Shown here one piece after another: positions 61,961-64,000 of a DNA stretch of 64,000 nucleotides. Each line of letters opens with the position of its first letter. The first letter of the stretch is position 1. The DNA is from Cytobacillus gottheilii. Lineage in GTDB: Bacteria > Bacillota > Bacilli > Bacillales > Cytobacillaceae. The stretch is taken from positions 4,251,854 through 4,315,853 of the forward strand of contig NZ_KV440945.1 of the NCBI RefSeq assembly GCF_001636345.1. Reading direction: 5' to 3'. Below the pieces are notes generated by a model. It was given only the letters and a program-made list of their open reading frames with translations. It was not told where the DNA came from and ran no database searches. The position numbers were made by a program, and so were the translations under genes.

Positions 61961-62911
61961 TCAAGTCATATTCATACAAACCGGACAAGCTATATTTTTT
62001 CTGATCTCTTTGTATGCAACATAATTTTTATGTAAATCAAAAATAAATTGCTTTCCTATAATACTTGAGAAGCCGCTATTGTACTGATAAGATTCATCGA
62101 TCATTAAATCCAGCATCTCAGATTCAATTGTTCTAAAAAAATAATCTTTTAATTCATCATCTGTTTTATCAGAGCTGGCACTATGTTCAATTAATTTTTC
62201 ATCAATTGAATCAATACAATGGAGGCACCCATGAATTTTTTGATTTAGTCTTGGCCCCATTAACATTCTTTGTTTTTTCAAGTCTAAGGTAAAGGCCAAA
62301 ATAAATGGATTCCATTCACCCAGTCTATATATCTGCTCCTTCTGAAAATAGCTCAGCTCTTGTTTAGCTGCTATAATGACCCATCGGTTTTTTATTTCTT
62401 GATGGAATACATCCTCATTCAACTTTGAGAAGCTGCCAATTTCCATCAGCCTTTTTGTAAATGGAAGATCTATAAATTCTTGGGAGAATATGAAATGAAA
62501 ATGATCGTTCTCTGTTTTTTTCATTAGATTCTGATATAAATGATAATGCTCCCGAGGGCTGATCATGTCTTGATATCGGGATAAACCATTATAAAGCCAA
62601 TTCCTAATCTTATAGTTTTTAAGCTCAATGAAGATCTTGTCCTTTAAATGTCTGATCAGAGCCAGTAAATTAGACTGCCTGCCCGCTAATTCAATCTCCC
62701 TCAGCTGGTGCTCAACGGCTAAACCGCTGGACCATTTTTGAATGATAACGAGCTCTTCAGAATGCCAAGTATTTACAGGTATTTTATACTTTGGAAGTTT
62801 GGAGCTTTTGTTTATGATGAGTAAATGATTATCCTTTAGCTGCAGATCATAATATGGGTCAATTCTATGATTAATGGAAATAAGATTATCTGCTAATTGT
62901 GCTGCAGCCAA
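61961..62911 (-). CDS. ThiF-like TOMM biosynthesis partner protein
   Basis: A 316-residue protein resembling the ocin-ThiF-like partner that binds the leader peptide and delivers it to the YcaO cyclodehydratase in azole peptide clusters. The segment RMLMGPRLNQKIHGCLHCID (about 235-255) matches the G-P-n-C-x2-C part, and the second zinc pair is IACPVCMNM at the C-terminus. The N-terminal 130 residues are likely the leader-binding part. I chose the TTG at 62911 behind AAAGGAGGGG; an earlier TTG (62956) with GGGAG would overlap the SagB-type gene. No YcaO gene is in the window; it would lie to the right. Confidence 0.78.
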   Translation of the reverse strand: MAAAQLADNLISINHRIDPYYDLQLKDNHLLIINKSSKLPKYKIPVNTWHSEELVIIQKWSSGLAVEHQLREIELAGRQSNLLALIRHLKDKIFIELKNYKIRNWLYNGLSRYQDMISPREHYHLYQNLMKKTENDHFHFIFSQEFIDLPFTKRLMEIGSFSKLNEDVFHQEIKNRWVIIAAKQELSYFQKEQIYRLGEWNPFILAFTLDLKKQRMLMGPRLNQKIHGCLHCIDSIDEKLIEHSASSDKTDDELKDYFFRTIESEMLDLMIDESYQYNSGFSSIIGKQFIFDLHKNYVAYKEIRKNIACPVCMNMT

Positions 62912-62928
62912 ATGAACCCCTCCTTTAT

Positions 62929-63759
62929 CTATCCTAACGCAACCATATAAATACAACTGTTCTCCCGATGATCAATTTCTAAAAATTCTTCTACCTTATC
63001 TTCATAAAAGCCGCACATTGGCAAAGATTTTTTTTGTAAAATCGTCGCAGCTAATTGAATGTTTTGTCCAATATGCCCAGCCTCAATAGTCGCCAGCCGT
63101 TTACTTAAGAGTCCATACTTTGCAAATATCCATTTATAATTAGCAACCATGAAAGTTAATATTTTCGTGTCCTTAAATGAAAAAGGAAATTCAAGGTCTA
63201 AGTTCGTTATTGGTGAGAGCTCTTCAAGCTGCTCCAGTGATGATTTCCCTTTCAAACGCTGTATGAAGTGATCGTCGCCATGATATTTATACAAACCCTC
63301 TTCTATTCCTTCAACATCCTTTAAATATAGGTATATCTCAATCGGCAGCATCGATCCGCCTGATGGATATGTTCTAAGCTTTAATGTTTTATGTGCTGGC
63401 TCTCCATTTTTATTTAAATAGGGAATTTCTTTTTCTCCCGATACACCAAAAGAGAGGCTCATCCATTTAAACAATTCATCCTCCGACCATTGGCAGTCAA
63501 ATTCAGCTAGTGAATGCGTGCGCCGTTCGAAGAAAACTCTAGCGTTTTCTTCCACATTCTCTTTTTTCAGCAGGGGTATTTCGATTATGTCAGCTGATTC
63601 CCTTTGTAATTGATGTGCCGGAAAATCATAGTGGTGGTTTGGCCTTTGCTCTTCCCAGAGATCATGGATGATTTTACTTTGCTGCTCCATCTGCTGAAAA
63701 AGTTCAGAGTCAAAGAAAGAGTAATGTATTTTAGATTTATATTCCCGCAGGGTTTTCAA
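62929..63759 (-). CDS. SagB-type azoline dehydrogenase
   Basis: A 276-residue FMN-dependent nitroreductase-fold enzyme that oxidises thiazolines or oxazolines to azoles. Motifs are VFFERRTH near residue 75, LRTYPSGGSMLPIEIYLYL near 130 (flavin-binding RxxPSGGxLxP), and EAGHIGQNIQLAATIL near 230. TTG start with AGGAGGGG six bases upstream. It overlaps the end of the upstream dehydratase-type gene by 23 bp and precedes the ThiF-like gene. Confidence 0.87.
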   Translation of the reverse strand: MKTLREYKSKIHYSFFDSELFQQMEQQSKIIHDLWEEQRPNHHYDFPAHQLQRESADIIEIPLLKKENVEENARVFFERRTHSLAEFDCQWSEDELFKWMSLSFGVSGEKEIPYLNKNGEPAHKTLKLRTYPSGGSMLPIEIYLYLKDVEGIEEGLYKYHGDDHFIQRLKGKSSLEQLEELSPITNLDLEFPFSFKDTKILTFMVANYKWIFAKYGLLSKRLATIEAGHIGQNIQLAATILQKKSLPMCGFYEDKVEEFLEIDHRENSCIYMVALG

Positions 63760-64000
63760 GGACAGCCCCTCCTATCCCGGACTGATTACTGCTAAAATGC
63801 TGACTTAAATAATCACTGATACAGTATTCAATAAACGGAGAAATCCCAAAGCGGTTATTTGTCATATGTATATGGGAAGCAGCAATTCTATGAATATATA
63901 ATTCATCATCTACAGCTTCTCTTACTTGTGCCAGTTCTTTTTTCATTAGGTGAATATATGTTTTTACAGTGCCATTATTATTTAGTGCATTGTAAAATTT
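63737..64000 (-). CDS. Thiopeptide-type dehydratase or pyridine synthase, C-terminal fragment
   Basis: The frame stays open to the window edge and gives at least 87 residues: FYNALNNNGTVKTYIHLMKK and following, then ELYIHRIAASHIHMTNNRFGIS and an ending in GAVLENPAGI. The IHM-x-NNRFGI phrase matches the C-terminus of the thiopeptide-type bacteriocin biosynthesis domain (SpaB_C-like), shared by split LanB dehydratases and TclM-type pyridine synthases. Which of these it is cannot be told from the fragment. The 5' part lies outside the window. Confidence 0.72.
   Translation of the reverse strand, partial: KFYNALNNNGTVKTYIHLMKKELAQVREAVDDELYIHRIAASHIHMTNNRFGISPFIEYCISDYLSQHFSSNQSGIGGAVLENPAGI

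Overview
The window comes from a low-GC, spore-former-type Bacillaceae chromosome (Bacillus sensu lato; genus not determinable here). The pur operon order, the yeaC-yeaD-yebA-guaA-pbuG and yebE-yebG neighbourhoods, GlcT/RAT control of ptsG, purine riboswitches and strong AAGGAGG ribosome sites all match Bacillus. Relative to the B. subtilis order as I recall it, an rRNA operon and glcT-ptsG sit between pbuG and yebE. Almost every gene is on the minus strand.

Region by region. 1-9.7 kb: the purine operon purE-K-B-C-S-Q-L-F (the window begins beyond the purF end), with a vegetative promoter, a PurR operator pair and a guanine riboswitch/terminator; yebG and yebE lie upstream. 10.1-15.4 kb: a 16S-23S-5S rRNA operon with no tRNA in its spacer and two tandem promoters. 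15.7-18.9 kb: ptsG, its RAT antiterminator and glcT. 19.0-26.9 kb: pbuG and guaA, each with its own guanine riboswitch, then a transglutaminase / DUF58 / MoxR trio. 27.2-30.5 kb: a transglutaminase lipoprotein and small membrane proteins, one broken by a stop codon. 30.6-43.3 kb: a Tad/Flp-type pilus or secretion locus (cpaB, tadZ, tadA, tadB, tadC, flp, VWA lipoprotein, a giant hexapeptide-repeat exported protein, several membrane proteins, tadE and tadG-like pseudopilins) interrupted by a 52-bp tandem repeat. 43.8-50.1 kb: a PAS histidine kinase, two chemoreceptor-like proteins, a D-2-hydroxyacid dehydrogenase and cueP. 50.2-56.4 kb: a two-gene unit behind a c-di-GMP-I riboswitch, nsrR and hmp with NsrR operators, a GH1 phospho-glucosidase and a PAS-GGDEF protein. 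56.7-64 kb: a DUF4097 lipoprotein and then a RiPP gene cluster running off the right edge.

The most interesting system is the RiPP cluster. Three tandem 51-codon genes encode the same Ser/Cys-rich core ending in ...SSCCSSCCT behind an acidic ...DDVTALPETAAS leader typical of thiazolyl-peptide (thiopeptide) precursors. Upstream are a ThiF-like TOMM partner protein, a SagB-type azoline dehydrogenase and the C-terminus of a thiopeptide/lantibiotic dehydratase-type protein. Downstream are three genes not standard for thiopeptides as a set: a radical-SAM/SPASM-like protein with no cysteine in its first 257 residues plus a C-terminal PqqD-like segment, a class III aminotransferase, and an SDR dehydrogenase. 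Because the core ends in Thr, I infer a C-terminal oxidative decarboxylation (as by TclP in micrococcin/thiocillin) followed by transamination (as by the daptide aminotransferase), giving an aminated C-terminus on an azole-rich peptide. This would be a thiopeptide-daptide hybrid logic; it is an inference, not shown by the sequence.

Signalling themes: purine pools are read three times by guanine riboswitches, and c-di-GMP is potentially made by the GGDEF protein and read by the riboswitch a few kb away.
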